Source: Theobroma cacao
Taxonomy: Eukaryota; Streptophyta; Magnoliopsida; Malvales; Malvaceae
Direction: 5' to 3'
Assembly (NCBI RefSeq): GCF_000208745.1
Contig: NC_030851.1
Location: forward strand, 28,917,213 to 28,981,212
DNA: 64,000 nt
Both the position numbers and the translations under genes were made by a program. Numbering within the stretch: the first letter of the stretch is position 1; each line of letters starts with the position of its first letter. Below, one piece after another: positions 38,019 through 50,299 of the stretch. The notes beneath the pieces were generated by a model. That model saw only the letters and a list, made by a program, of their open reading frames with translations. It was not told where the DNA came from and ran no database searches.

Positions 38019-41015
38019 TGCTATCAAGCTCAGCTCTACAATATGTTTATTATGCCATTCTTACATAAGAATGCATGTTTACTTACTTGGGTACCTCGAA
38101 AATCGTTAAAGGACGGCAATGTATCAAATGGTACAATTAAGTTGAATTAAGTCTCGAACTAGACCAAATAGAGATTTTAAGATGAAATTGAAAATTTTAA
38201 AACTCCAGAATGACTTAAAATGGTGATTTGGAGTTTGATGACCGATTTGGAGTCAAATTGGAATTTTTATAACTTAAGGGTAAAATGGTCATTTTGCCAC
38301 CCGAAGTTAAAATTGGAATGTTGGAAGAAGTTTTTTTATCAAGATTGACTATTTAGAACATAATTTGAGTTTGAGAAGTGAAAAATTTTAATTTCGACAT
38401 TTTTTCGAGCATAGGGGTAAAATTGAAATTTTACACCACCCAACACTTGTCCAGCACATGGATTTTACCCAATATTATCATGGATAATTGGAAAAATTTA
38501 AGTAGTGGAGAGAGATTGCTTAATGGGTAAGTATGACACATGGACCAATGGAATGGTGACATGTGTCAAATTCTCATCCATTTATTATTTTCCTTATAAA
38601 TTAGCATAAAATCAGCCAATTTCTCTTCATATGGCCGGCCAAAGGAAGAACAAAGCAAGAAAAAAGGAAGAAAAAGAAAGAAAAAAACCCTAGGTGGAAA
38701 AATTCAAGGGAAAAGTGTGAAAAATTCAAGGAAACAAGTGACAAAAGGTAAGATTTTTTAATTCTAGCTTGTGATCTACCTTTTCTATGCATTATTTTGC
38801 ATTTTCCATGGTTGAATCACAAGATATCATGAAGGATTCATGGCTGACCGAATTTAGAGAGAGAAGATTTGATGATTTATTTAGTTAGATTTTGAGATAT
38901 TTTAGTGTTTTTAGTTGTTTAGTGTCGTGTAGCATGAAAAGCCAACAAGAAAAAAATTCATTTTCTCCCATCACCCATCATTGGCCGAATTCTCCATGTA
39001 GAATATTGATGATGATTTTGATTTTATTTCAAGTGATTTGGTTAGGAATTAGTGATTTATGGTGTGAGAATCAAGCTTGAAAAATTATAATGTTGATGCA
39101 CCCACCATGGCCGAATTTTCCAAGAGAAAATGTGAGGATGTTTTTGCCATATTTCAAGTTATTTAATTTGTGTTTGATGATTTGGAGTAATGAGAGAAAA
39201 ATGAAATTGTTTGGAGTTGAATTGGACATATTGGCCAATTAATCGAGTGATAGATCGAATTAGGCCAATACCGTTTAATTTAGGTACACAATTGAATTTG
39301 TGTAGAACATCGTGTTTAGACAATAATCCGAACAATTTGTATCCCATTTCATACATTAGTATAAAGCCTGAATTGGTTTTATAACAATTTAGCACAATGT
39401 AGTAAATGATTTATTGTGCATTATGTCTAGGTGGTGAGCATTCTGGCAAAAGTAAAGAGATAGTACCCGAGGATCAAGAATCGGAGTACTTAGAATTCGA
39501 CTCCCGAAATAGTGAGTAACCTTATTATCGTCTTAATTATCTAAAGTAGTTTTTATCTAATTTTGTATTTTATGGAAAATGAGTTTAAATGGTAAATCTT
39601 TATGTTTTATAAGCCAAATGTGATTAAATGAAAATGATTTTATAAAATTATCTTGAAATTGAATGATGGTTTTGAAAATAGAGTAATTGGAGACTAATTG
39701 TTGTGTTATAAATTATGGTTTGAATTGAATGGCTCATGATAATATTTGCATGAATAGCTGAATTGGTATTTGTGTTGAAAATGTATGAACTATTAATTTG
39801 CCTTGAGAGGCTGTAAAATAAAATAATTACCATGTCATGCTATTGCAAATTTTATTATATGGTGGGTTATAAATTAGTTGCTACAGTGGACGGGTTCCGT
39901 GAACTAGCCTATTAGAGGGGCACGGTAACCCTATTATATTCTTACCTAAATATGAGAGGCGCGGATGGATAACTCCTAAGGTTAACACTTTAGAGTTCAC
40001 TTCACGTCAAACCACCACGTGAGGGTGAACTTAGCCAACGTCAAGGAACGATTATGTTTTTAAAATAAAAACCTGATTTATGCATACATAACTTTTTAAC
40101 AGTCTTGGCGAACTCGGTTGGGATAGCCCTCGATCAAGGTATCCCTAATAACTGGGTATGAGAATGATTTTGGCACGAGCCAAAGTTTTAAGAAATTCAT
40201 AAGCCATGTTGATTTCTCGGATTATATGAATTTATTTTATTTGGTTGAAACAAGTTGAAAGGTGATGAATTACAATATGTTAAACCATTTTATTTTTCTC
40301 CATTTACTTGGCTTTAGATATTTTAGATGGTATTTGTTTACTCATCGGGATTATATAATCTCACCACCCTCTTTTTCACCCATTTCAGGCTCAGAATAGG
40401 CTGTAGATAGCTGATTTTATCGAAGCTACCATTGGATTTGCATCCTCCAAACTGTAGGTACACAATCTTCCTTACTTTTAGTTATTCGAGGGCCCACTGG
40501 TTATTGTAAATTAAGTTAAATACTTTGGCTTACTGTATTACAATATGTATGAATTTATTTTGCTTTTACGTTGCTACAAAAAAATTATTTACGTATAACT
40601 CTAATGATATTGTTTTATAAGAAAATAAAATATTTTATTAAATATTTTTTTTATTTTTTTATTATATCCAAATAATAATAATTTCATTTTAAATGAAGGT
40701 TTTAGATGTTTAAACTTATTTTTTATTATGAATTATGCATTTTGTACTCGCATACTACATTTTTAACGGATTTTGAGATTAATGAGGAAAAATGACCAAA
40801 ATGCCCTGTGAGAAAAAATTTGTTTTTCTATTGTTTTAATTTGAAAATAGTTTATAATCTCTCAAAAAATAATTTTAGTGACTAATACTCACAGGGGAAG
40901 CGAGAAAAACTGATGTTAAGCCTTGCGAGGTTTCGATTGACATTTCGGGTAATTAATGTCTATCGGGACATCGCGATGGTTGTCACGGGCTCGATGGGAG
41001 TTCCGAGTCGTGACA
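38019..41015 (+). mobile_element. Gypsy-type LTR, family II, copy A
   Basis: Ends with GTTCCGAGTCGTGACA at 41015 and is collinear with 56060-59164 (inverted) and 61110-64000: GTACAATTAAGTTGA, GGTAAAATGGTCATTTTGCC, GGCCGAATTTTCC, GAGAGGGGCACGGTAA-type block near 39915, CACGTGAGGGTGAACT near 40017, TTTACTCATCGGGAT near 40338. The start at 38019 is set by alignment with copy C (TCAAGCTCAGCTCTA). No matching target-site duplication is visible (CTATT left, AAACA right), so it may be recombinant or its borders may have decayed. Confidence 0.7.
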
Positions 41016-41594
41016 AAACAGTCAACCCTCAATCCTATCCCTTTGTCTGATTTTGACCCATGACTTCACTCTTAGCCATAGCTTTTAATTTGAATTTTAT
41101 TGAGCTATTTGATAGAACCATACCTTTTGCTCCTTTTTGAGATTTGTCTTTGGGTGTTGCAAACTCATCATTGCTTTCGCTCTTCCACCACTACTACTAT
41201 TGCAATTGGTGATCACCGACCCCTTGAATCTCTCTTCAGCATTCATTGAATCTTTTCTTGTGCAATATGCCTCCAATTGTAACTTGTTTTGACACTGACT
41301 ATATTGACCCGTATACTAAGTTTCTTGCCTACAACTTCCATATAAAATCCATTAAGGATAAAAAATCTACTCTTACCTTAACCAATATAAATGCTTCATC
41401 AAACCTCTCCCTTTTAAAAGTACCTTTATCCACCGTTAGGAACTCCCTCTAACACTTTCCAATGGTCTCTTGAATGTGTTGATGTCCCATGCATGAATGG
41501 ACACTTCACATAATCGGACCCATAGTTTAACCTCCCTTGTATCATTAAGAATTGAGACAAGAATTAATGATTTGAACCACTTCTCCGTCAGCTT

Positions 41595-43232
41595 TATTAG
41601 CCTTGAGTTACATTATGTTTGGATTTGACAAAAATCATATGTTATCTTAAAGTTAATATCCAGCATTTGAAATTGTCTCAAATATATTTTTAATCCATTA
41701 AGGTTACATATTTGTTTGAAAAGCCACGTATCATTAGAAATCACCTTATAAGCTTTCAAACCATGCATATGCAGCTAAGAATGCAAGAGCAAACATGCCT
41801 TGAATTGTCGTTTAATTATAAAAACAAGGCAAGGAAGAAGTAACTGGAGAGAAACACCAAAAAGTTAAAGAAACCTCAAGACACAAGTCAAGAGTCGATC
41901 CTAAAAATGCTCAAGTCGATCTAAAGGCTGAAAAGTGCAAAACTTGAATAATATAAAGCCATAATTGACCTTAAAGTGCCTATAGTCGACCTTGTTCCAA
42001 AAAGATCAAGAAAATCAAGTTTTGAATAGACATAGTAGATCTTGGCCAAAGCATAATCGACCTTGACAAGTTAAAAACAAAGAAAAGTCAACTTTACATA
42101 ACATAATCGACTATAAAGGAAACATAGTTAACTATAGTAGTCCAAACTTGCAAAAAACATGCTTTCGAGAGTTAGATCAACTAAAGGAAGGTTACATTCA
42201 ATTATAAAAGTCCTAATTTGAGAAATTTTAAGAACATAGTTGACCCTAGGAGCTTTATAGTCGACCTTTAAGCTTTAACAATGGTTAAATTTGATTCAAA
42301 CTTGTGTCAAACGGCTCCAAACTCTGCCTCAGCCATAAATAAACGTATTTGAGCCATTTGGAAGTAAGAGAAGACTTAAACCAAAGCTTCAAACCTTGAA
42401 AGACCATTAAAAGCTCATCTTCATGCTCTAGCATCTTTGTAGTCTTCCACTTAACTTGCAAAGTTGAATACGTGCTTCATTTGAGCTTATCATTCTTTTC
42501 TTACTACATCTAAGCTAAAATCTCTAGCATCCAACCTTTGCAAGGCAAATCTTCGCTATTATTTATTTGTACACACATCTCATAAAGGCTCTAGCTTAAT
42601 CTTGAAAAGCTATTTGTGAGGGTTTGTTGTTGAGCTTTAAAAACCATTATTGTTGGGTTATCATTTCATCTCGTTAAACAGTAAGAATCCCTTTGTGGAT
42701 TGTGTAAAGGTTATTGCTTAATCCCGTGAAAAAGCTATTGGAAGGATTGTTGCTTGATCCCATTAGAAAGAAAGAATCCATTTATGGATTATATGAGGGT
42801 TATCGCTTTGTTCCGTTAAAAAGTAAGAATCCTTGATAGTGGATTGAAATTCTTTGTTTTCCAAAGGAGTGGATGTAGACATCAAAAAAGCTAAACCATT
42901 ATAAATTCTTTGTCTCTTTCTAATTTTTTCTTTATTATTTATTGTTTATATTTGCCTTAGGAAAATAGTTTTATATTGATTTTTTATTTTACACTTAGAA
43001 AAATATTTTTCCTTTTACTTTTCATAGCTAGCATTTAACTTAGAAAAAATATTTTATCTTAGTGTATTATTTTTGCGCTTAGTGATTTATTGTTGGAAGA
43101 TTATTTTTTGATGCTAGGAAATATTTTTTGCTGAAAAAGTTTTGATCTTTATAACTAGATTTTTAAAAAAAATTTATAAATACCAATTCACCCCTTCTTG
43201 GTACACTTCACTTTGAGACTTCTACACTAACA
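41595..43232 (+). mobile_element. Copia-type solo LTR (imperfect TSD AGCTT/AGCTC)
   Basis: Starts TATTAGCCTTGAG (a TGTTAGCC start with G changed to A) and ends TACACTAACA, 1638 bp. Flanks AGCTT (41590-41594) and AGCTC (43233-43237) differ by one base. The interrupted LINE reading frame resumes on both sides (...EHY, EL / KLTEKWF...), which supports the borders. The segment 41886-42270 has about ten dispersed motifs of the type TAGTCGACCTT or AGTCGATC. The 3' part has the CACCCCTTCTTGGTACACTT run typical of copia LTR ends. Confidence 0.65.
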
Positions 43233-44550
43233 AGCTCCTAGTAATGTTCGATCATAACCTTTATCTCACCTAGTTCTTCAAACATTACAAGGATGGTCAT
43301 CCTTTTTAAAACTCTAACTTGAACATTAACTCTTTCTCTATTCAATCCAGATTGAATTGCATTGTAATCCACCTTTTTTTTTAATGTTCCCACTGCACTT
43401 TTCTGCACCCACTCCATATCCTCGTCGGGGACATTTGTGCTAACTACAACTACATTAATTGTGCTTTTTTTTTTGTTGCCATTCCTCTATTCTTGCTCCA
43501 CTTCTATTTTTGCAACTTTGGGTCCACCTTTTGGTCCGCTACCTCTTTTAAGCACTTCTCTATATTTATCTTCTCAATAAGTTTAGCCTTATATTATTCT
43601 TTCTCCCTTGCTTCTTTGCTCGCCACTACTTCCTTGTATGACCGCCCACCAAACCCTTATCCCATGAACTTAGGTTATGAACCTTTATTTCCTTGATCTT
43701 CAAATCCTTTCTCAACGACTTGATTCTCCTCACCGCTAGACACTTCCCATCCATCCACTGATGACCTCCCCATTTTAATGCCTTTTCTAGTTTTTAACTT
43801 TCCTTATACTTGATGAAGGCAAAGTTTGCCTCCCTCCTTGAATCTTGGTGAACTTTCCTTAGGATGAAAACATCAACCACATTCTCATATTCCTCAAAGG
43901 CTCCCTCGATAGTTAAACAAGTTAGTCTTTTACTCAAATTATCCATAAACAAAGATTGAAGACTATCCAACCATCTTCTACCAATTCTCCTCTCATCTCC
44001 GATCAGCCTTTAACACGTATAAATTCACCAATTATTGAATTGATGCATTCATTTTTCTCTTTTATTTTTCCTTTAGTTTTCATTGCTTCAACCTTTTTTT
44101 TTTCTCTCTCAAGTGTTGAATTTCGCTCTTTTTCTCACAAGTTCTCTCTTTATGTTCTTTTTTTTTTTCTTTTGGTATCTATCTTTCTTCTCTTTTCCCA
44201 TCGACTTATCTCTTCATCCCTTCCCAATCCTTTTAAGGTAACAAGAAATCCTTGCCTTAGTCTATCCCATCCCCACACTCGCTAAAGCACTCATGCACTT
44301 CCCCTTCAGCTCAATAACCCCACTTTAATCTCCCTTTAAGTTCACCATATACATGACTTCTCTCTTCCCTCTCCCATACAAACGTCCTCCACCTTGAAGC
44401 TCAACATTCATACACACGAGTACAAAACCCTTCCTCGACACACCCTTCCCTTTGTTTGGTTGCATGTTCCATTTGCTGTATGAAAGGTAATGGCAACTAA
44501 GAGTTTTTCAAAGGAAGAACAAACTAATGACTAATGTGTTTAAGTGGGAG

Positions 44551-45031
44551 ATGTTGGAATCTAGATCGAGTCAAGTGGATTCTAACTCATTCATACATCT
44601 ACATAAAGCATAACTTTAGTTCCTATTTAGAGTTGTTAACTCTTAATTAGAGTTAAAGTCAGAATCCATTCCTGATTTCTGATATTTGCTATATAAATAG
44701 ACACATATACTTTTGAAAATTAAATCAAATGAAAATCTCAATAACACTAGTAATAATTTTCTCTTCTAAACTCTCTTTTGTTTAATCTTTGGATGTCCAC
44801 CAAAAACCTTAGAATTTGGAGTGTAGAAATTTGTGGACAACGCTAGTAAAGACTTTGTACACAAGGAGATTAAAAAGTTATACAATAGTATACCAAGAAT
44901 ACATCTTTGGAGGTTCGTATAACATATATCGGTTACTTGATTTGGGAATTTGGATTGGCATTAACCTATTAGTTTGCTTCACTTCCAAATGTGAAAATGA
45001 TTATTTTTAGGGATTACATGAAAAGTTAACA
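44551..45031 (+). mobile_element. Copia-type LTR, dispersed repeat copy 2
   Basis: TGTTGGAATC directly follows the purine run AAGTGGGAGA (44541-44550), as a 3' LTR follows its polypurine tract. A TATA-like CTATATAAATAGAC lies at about 44689-44702, and the possible end GTTAACA is at 45031. It is collinear with 29648-30075. The end is approximate; no target-site duplication seen. Confidence 0.5.
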
Positions 45032-46449
45032 TATCTTTACATTTTATTACCACTAAGCTTTACTATCTTACCAGAAAAAAAAAAAAAGCCATACTATTGT
45101 TTTTCCTTCTCTCTTGTCAGCAACTTAGTTCCCATTTTCAGTCAATCATGGCATAAATATAAAAACAAGGATAGGCAAACATCCCAAAATGCACGGTCGT
45201 ATTATGCATCGAAGGAGTGATATATGACAATTTTTTAATTGGACGTACCAATGTATTTGACTATGCATTTAGAAATTTGAAACATGACATTTTGGGAACA
45301 AATTAAGTCGACCAGCATATCTTCACATCTGCATTCTTTCACGTGATCCTACAACAAACCAATGAGATCAGATTATGCTAATCGCAACAGCCCTCTGCAT
45401 CTGAATGCCTTGGGAAGTTGGAATGATGCATTTGAAGATTTAATTTTTAAAGACTGATAGTGCATTTTTGGGGAACAAAAAGATTTTCTGACATCTGATC
45501 CAACTTGCATCAGCAAGATTCTATTTATTAAAATATGGATAAACTTGTATTTATTTATATAAGATAAAATTCAAAAACTAAAGCTGTCAACGTCCCCAAC
45601 AAACAAAGGGGTGCTAGAAGTCATTACCAATTGAAGAACCTAAGGAAGATGATCCATACCGGAAAATTGACTTTAAGGGCACTCATTGCTCTTTTTCAGA
45701 CTTTTTCATTGTTGGGATTCAAACCCAGTTGTCACGCAGACATAAAGTTAACACAAATTCTTGGGTTTTACACAAAAAAATTCATCTTTTCACCATTCTT
45801 TTCTGCTGGTGGATTCTTCAAAGTTTGGTTCCGAGTGGTTCTTCAAGAAGCACACAAATCAAGGCAACCTTTGTCATGCATAACCGTCTGTTTTTCTTTC
45901 ACATGTCCTAATACTTTCTTCAACTTCATGTTAGACGGCAAGAAGTTCGATTAGTTAACCTTGTGAAGCACATCACGTGGATACCATGCACATTGTTAAT
46001 TAGCTCAAAAATGGCTTCTCAAACCAGTATTAGTTGTTGGGTGTTTCGGGAAAAAGAAAAGAACTTTTGAATTTAAATAGTCGACATAACTGGTTGATCA
46101 AGAGAAGCCGGCAAGGTAAAAGAGGTGTCAGAAACACATGTCCCAATTCAATTTCCCATCGGGGCCCTCTAAACTCAAGCCGCCCCATCCCTTGCCTGGT
46201 GGTACGTGGCGTTAGGAAATACTCATCGCTGTGGGGGCAAAGGCCAAATGGCTAGTGACGAACGAAAAAACATGCAACTGCATAGTACCATTTGTGAGTT
46301 ACCCGAAGAGTGAATAAAGGACAAGCATATCTGATATTACAGCATATAAATTTGCTTACAAGTGGAACTTAAACTTTGTGCAGTAATAAGAGGAGTGCGG
46401 AGTGATATCCTAGAGGTAAGGTGCGGAGCAAAAGGGCTAAATCATTAAC
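45032..46449. other. Intergenic, 3' flank of HD-Zip gene
   Basis: No gene recognised. It should hold the HD-Zip 3' untranslated region at its right end (minus strand). Bases 46120-46260 are richer in G and C than the surroundings and include TACGTGGCG. A 107-codon frame at 45631-45954 has no known domain. Confidence 0.45.
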
Positions 46450-48227
46450 TTAATAGAGTGACGACCAAAATGACTGATCTTCCACCGGTAATGCAAAATT
46501 ACATGAACTGGCCGGTGCGTCATAGTAACAGTCAACTTCAAATTTTGGGAAGAATGGTGGGTGCAGAAGGCTCTTGCTGAGATTATCTTCTTCGTCTTGG
46601 GAAAAATCCGATTGATCTGGCTCAAAAGCATTGGATGAATCCGCAGGCTCTATCAATGAAGAATGATTCCCATCTGTGTAATGAGGGCTATCTGAGTCAA
46701 AAACATCACTCTTAGCTGAACATGCTTCTTCCTGTTTGCAGGCCGGCGATGGCACACGAGACACATTTTCAGGAGATGTATCACAATTGGGTTTTTTGGA
46801 TTCTGCATTAGATGAATTTATGGCATCAAGAGATCCCGAATTTTCCATCCCTTCCTCTCCATTAAGCAGTTTCTCTTTGAGTGCAAGCACCTGTTGCATA
46901 GCAAAATAGAACCATCAGTTTTGAGTAATTACTGGAGCTAATTACTAATTTAAAATAGCAAATGCTGAGTTGTCTTAGGTGAAAGGTTTACCTCATTTCC
47001 CAAATCCTCCTTCTCCTTAAGGAGATTGTCATAGTCAGTCTTGAGCTCATCATAGCTGGCTTTCAAGGAATCATAGTCCTTTTCCAGCTGTTTGTTCTTA
47101 AATCGAGCACGCCGATTTTGAAACCAAATTGCAACTTGGCGGGGCTGTAAGCCAAGTTCTTTTGCAAGTTGCACTTTTCTCTCTGGTTCAAGTTTGTTCT
47201 CAACCTCAAAGCTCCTCTCAAGAAACTGAACTTGGGTAGCTGTAAGCCGCCTTTTCTTTGCTGGTGGGCGATATGATCCATGAAAATCATCATCTCCACT
47301 CTCTTCTTTGTCAAGCGGTTGGAAGAATAGCATATCTGTGGTCTCGACTCCATTAACATTCTCATAATTAATGATAGGCTTCTGACCTAATTAAATCAGA
47401 GACCATAGACACAAAAAATCAGATGAATCTAACCGTTTCTAATTTGTAGGAGCAATATATAATACCAATCTTCTGATCTTTTTACAAAGTTCATTATCAG
47501 GTATTCTCAAGGAAGGATTTTTCATGGCTTTTTTTTTCAATTCAGATATAGTGATCTAACATGCTTTATCACAAAGCAGATCATAAATGGAGTTCCCCAT
47601 TCTGTTTCAGTTCAAAATGTTGACGTCCGGAGTCAAAGAAAGAGATTTTAATAACCAAAGATGGAAACAACACAAAGTGCAATAAGAAGAACTTTATGTA
47701 ATGGCTTCAAACTTTTCCTTTTTACTACTAAGTCTACTAAGTCTTACAAATTACGATGGTTACTCTGTTTAAAAAGAGATATGAAGAAGCTAAAGACTTT
47801 GTTGTTGATTAACTTTCCTACTCCCAAAAAAATCATTCAACAGCATAACATAAATCACAATAAGAAGCAAGTAAAGGAAAATAAAATTGGGAAAATCTCA
47901 AGCTACATGAAAAACAAGAACAGTCCAACTTTGACACAAGAATGGACGCCAACAAGCAACCAGACAAAACCCATTACTAAAATTTAAATATACAACAATC
48001 AAAAAGAAAATCAAAAGCAAAGAACAAGAGAGATAATAGCTCTCAAAGACAAAAGAAGCAGCAACAGAAAAAAAAATAGATGCAGAGAGGAAAACAAAAT
48101 TACCCCGGAGAGCAGAGGTAGATGAGGGTATCCACAAAGATTCCATAACCTCAGAGGAACAAGAAAGCTGTTCACTATGAATCAAAGCATTCATGTTTGA
48201 GCTACCACAGATTTTTCCACCCTCCAT
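46450..48227 (-). CDS. HD-Zip class I transcription factor (HAT5/ATHB-54-like)
   Basis: Three exons on the minus strand: 48227-48104, 47386-46992 and 46890-46450, with introns of 717 and 101 bp (CGGG|GTAATT...TTAATTAG|GTCAG; ATGAG|GTAAAC...GCAACAG|GTGCTT). The joined frame gives 319 residues. A basic AKKRRLT start of the homeodomain (about 84-90) is followed by [20 protein letters not shown] and [15 protein letters not shown] (129-143). Leucines at 142, 149, 156, 163, 170 and 177 form a six-heptad zipper directly after the homeodomain, the defining HD-Zip arrangement; absence of a START domain makes it class I. The C-terminal half is acidic and Ser-rich and ends DQSFWSSLY, an aromatic AHA-like activation motif. 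Such factors bind CAATNATTG palindromes as dimers in the nucleus. The [15 protein letters not shown] zipper resembles ATHB-54 and HAT5. The residue after RRAR is Phe, where most members have Trp. Confidence 0.92.
46891..46991 (-). other. Intron 2 of HD-Zip gene
   Basis: 101 bp with donor GTAAACC and acceptor TATGCAACAG. Phase 0; it falls inside the leucine zipper between Glu173 and Val174. Confidence 0.85.
47387..48103 (-). other. Intron 1 of HD-Zip gene
   Basis: 717 bp with donor GTAATTTT (minus strand, from 48103) and acceptor TTTAATTAG (to 47387). It keeps phase 1 and completes Gly42. The reading frames inside it carry no domain. Confidence 0.8.
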
Positions 48228-48678
48228 AGTCGCCTTTGGTTTTTATTATCTTTTTGTGTGTGGTTTTGTGGGATTCCCAGAGGCCTAAAAGATTATATCT
48301 TTGAGAAAAGAAACATTAATCGTGTGTTTCAGTTTGATCTATGACTTGTCATGCAAAAAATTGTGATGGGAATCACTGTAATGTGGAAAACTGGAAAGCA
48401 AGAAAAGCTTATATCCATAACTCAGTAGAAGAGACACTGGCCAAGCTTCAAACTTTAAATCCAGAGAAGAAAAAGGAAAAAACTAGTTCAGCTTTCAAAT
48501 TGAGTGACAGAGAGCTTGAAAGTTTTCTTTTTCAAGTAGTGTTCCAAGCACAGGGAGCTTGTGTAAAATAAAAGTTGAAAACTTGAAGAGAGATTCCCCT
48601 TGGGAGACTGTGGTGGCAAGGGCCTGATGGGGGTTTAAATGAAGCTTGGGGTGAAGGGACAGAGGGGGGAGCTTGGCC

Positions 48679-48705
48679 TTTTTTTTTTTTTTTTTTTTTT
48701 TTTTT
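48679..48705. repeat. Homopolymer T27
   Basis: Uninterrupted run of 27 T about 450 bp upstream of the HD-Zip start codon (A27 on the coding strand). Length in the assembly may not be exact. Confidence 0.95.
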
Positions 48706-50265
48706 CTTTTTGGAGATAGTAGACGGGCTGAAAATGGAGTTACCATATTGTCCCTACGTTCTTCATTTCTGGTATTAATAATTTAATTTAAACAAAATAC
48801 CATAGCCCATTTTCTCTTCATTTTTAATTTATTAGTATTTATTAGTTACTCGTATAAAGTACATGGTCTGTATTTTATTTTTTTTTCAATTTTCCTTTTC
48901 TATACGAAGAAGAAAAATCTTTTTTTTTCTTTTGGGTGCACAAAGATGTCACTTAAGATGTGATTTGTTTGAAGTTCTTGAATATTTAACCAAAACCAGT
49001 TATCTGTCAATCTAGATGCAGTTCAGCATGAGTGTTGAAGCAGATTTTTTGGGAAATTATTTGGTAACCAGGTGCCCATAAGCTTTAGAATTGGGACCAA
49101 GAATTAAAGAATTCCACCTCTCTCCTTTGCAGCCAGTCCTCTCTAGCAGATTCAATTGTCATAAAAGATCAAAGTTATTGAGATAGTCTCTGTCATTCAT
49201 ACCAAAATGTCAACTTTCCTCAGGAAAATTACATATTCCTGCTCGAATAGTGATGGTTAGATGATCTAAGCAATTGCTACAAGGAAAGAAGTTTGTTTGA
49301 ACCAGAAAAGAAGATGGTGTCTGGAATCTGGATCTTTCCAAAAGAAGGCGACAGAGGACCACATTTTTTTTTCTTCCTGTAATTTATTTTTGGAACTTCT
49401 TTGTCTGCGTTTGAACCAGAATTAGGACAAGTTGTTTGGGGCAGTACATTGAACTTGAGAAAGTTCCCGAAAAAAATATCTTCCAAGTTGGCAGGATTGG
49501 TTTGGTTAAACCATCATCATGTAGTTCATCAAGGAAGCACCCCAATTTTTGGGTCATTTTGTGCGTGATTCACTCACTCTACACAAAACGGGATAAGGGA
49601 AATATTTTTTGGGTGCATATTTATTTTACCTACGTATGCTTGTATTGAATTTTAGAAATGATAAAAGTATTCCACATTAGTCTCACTATTAGTAAATTTA
49701 TAATATATATATATAAAAATATAGATATCAAAATTTTTTTGATTGATCAAAATAATCATATTTATTCATTATATATCTAAAATATCATTTTAAATATTTT
49801 ATATTATTTAATATTAATTCGATTTATCTAATTTATAAATATATAAAAATTATAGTTCTATGGAATGACTTTTTATATTAAAAATATTAATAAAATTTAT
49901 TCAAATTGCAAATAAAAATTTTAATTGCATTAAATGATTTTTATTAAAAAATAATTTTTAATTCTAATAGGATTAGTAATTTATAGATTAATATTACAAA
50001 ATTTCAATTATATAATTAAAATGTTAATTGTTTTTAATATATAATTGTCTTTCAATGACTGTTGTCTTTTATTTATAAACAATTACCATTACATTTTAGA
50101 ATTATTTACATTTTATATTAATTATTATTTAAAAATATATAAAAAATCAAGTATTCATGTGACAATAAATGTTAATATTTAAAAATTATTATTTTATTAT
50201 CTTAATATATACTATTTGTAAGTAATTAGACATTATATACCTTATGATTTTTTTCTCGAATAATT

Positions 50266-50266
<1 letters not shown>

Positions 50267-50299
<33 letters not shown>
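50267..50299. repeat. TAA microsatellite
   Basis: About eleven TAA units in AT-rich intergenic DNA. Confidence 0.9.

Larger units (their letters stand above)
36885..44500 (-). pseudogene. LINE-type ORF1 remnant (RRM), interrupted by two LTRs
   Basis: Read on the minus strand, 43730-43970 gives an RRM-like run with SLFMDNLSKR, AFEEYENVVDVFI and ANFAFIKYK. 43240-43440 gives SAVGTLKKKVDYNAIQSGLN followed by VRVLKRMTILVMFEELGE. The frame resumes across the insertion at 41595-43232 with EKWFKSL, LWVRLCEVSIHAWDINTF (41490-41590). From 41016-41460 and 36885-38018 it is a Lys/Glu-rich tail, which appears as T/C-rich DNA on the plus strand. A small in-frame stop precedes the insertion point. Order RRM, DUF4283-like, charged tail matches plant LINE ORF1 proteins. 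The LTRs at 38019-41015 and 41595-43232 sit inside it. No ORF2 seen. Confidence 0.6.

Noticed and set aside
37134..38150. Phe/Leu/Ser-rich plus-strand frames resembling membrane proteins
   Set aside because: They are the antisense of a Lys/Glu-rich LINE ORF1 tail and of an LTR edge.
43493..44285. Hydrophobic plus-strand frames
   Set aside because: Antisense of the RRM-coding LINE ORF1 remnant.
45631..45954. 107-codon plus-strand ORF
   Set aside because: No domain, no splice or promoter context, AT-rich flank; treated as chance.
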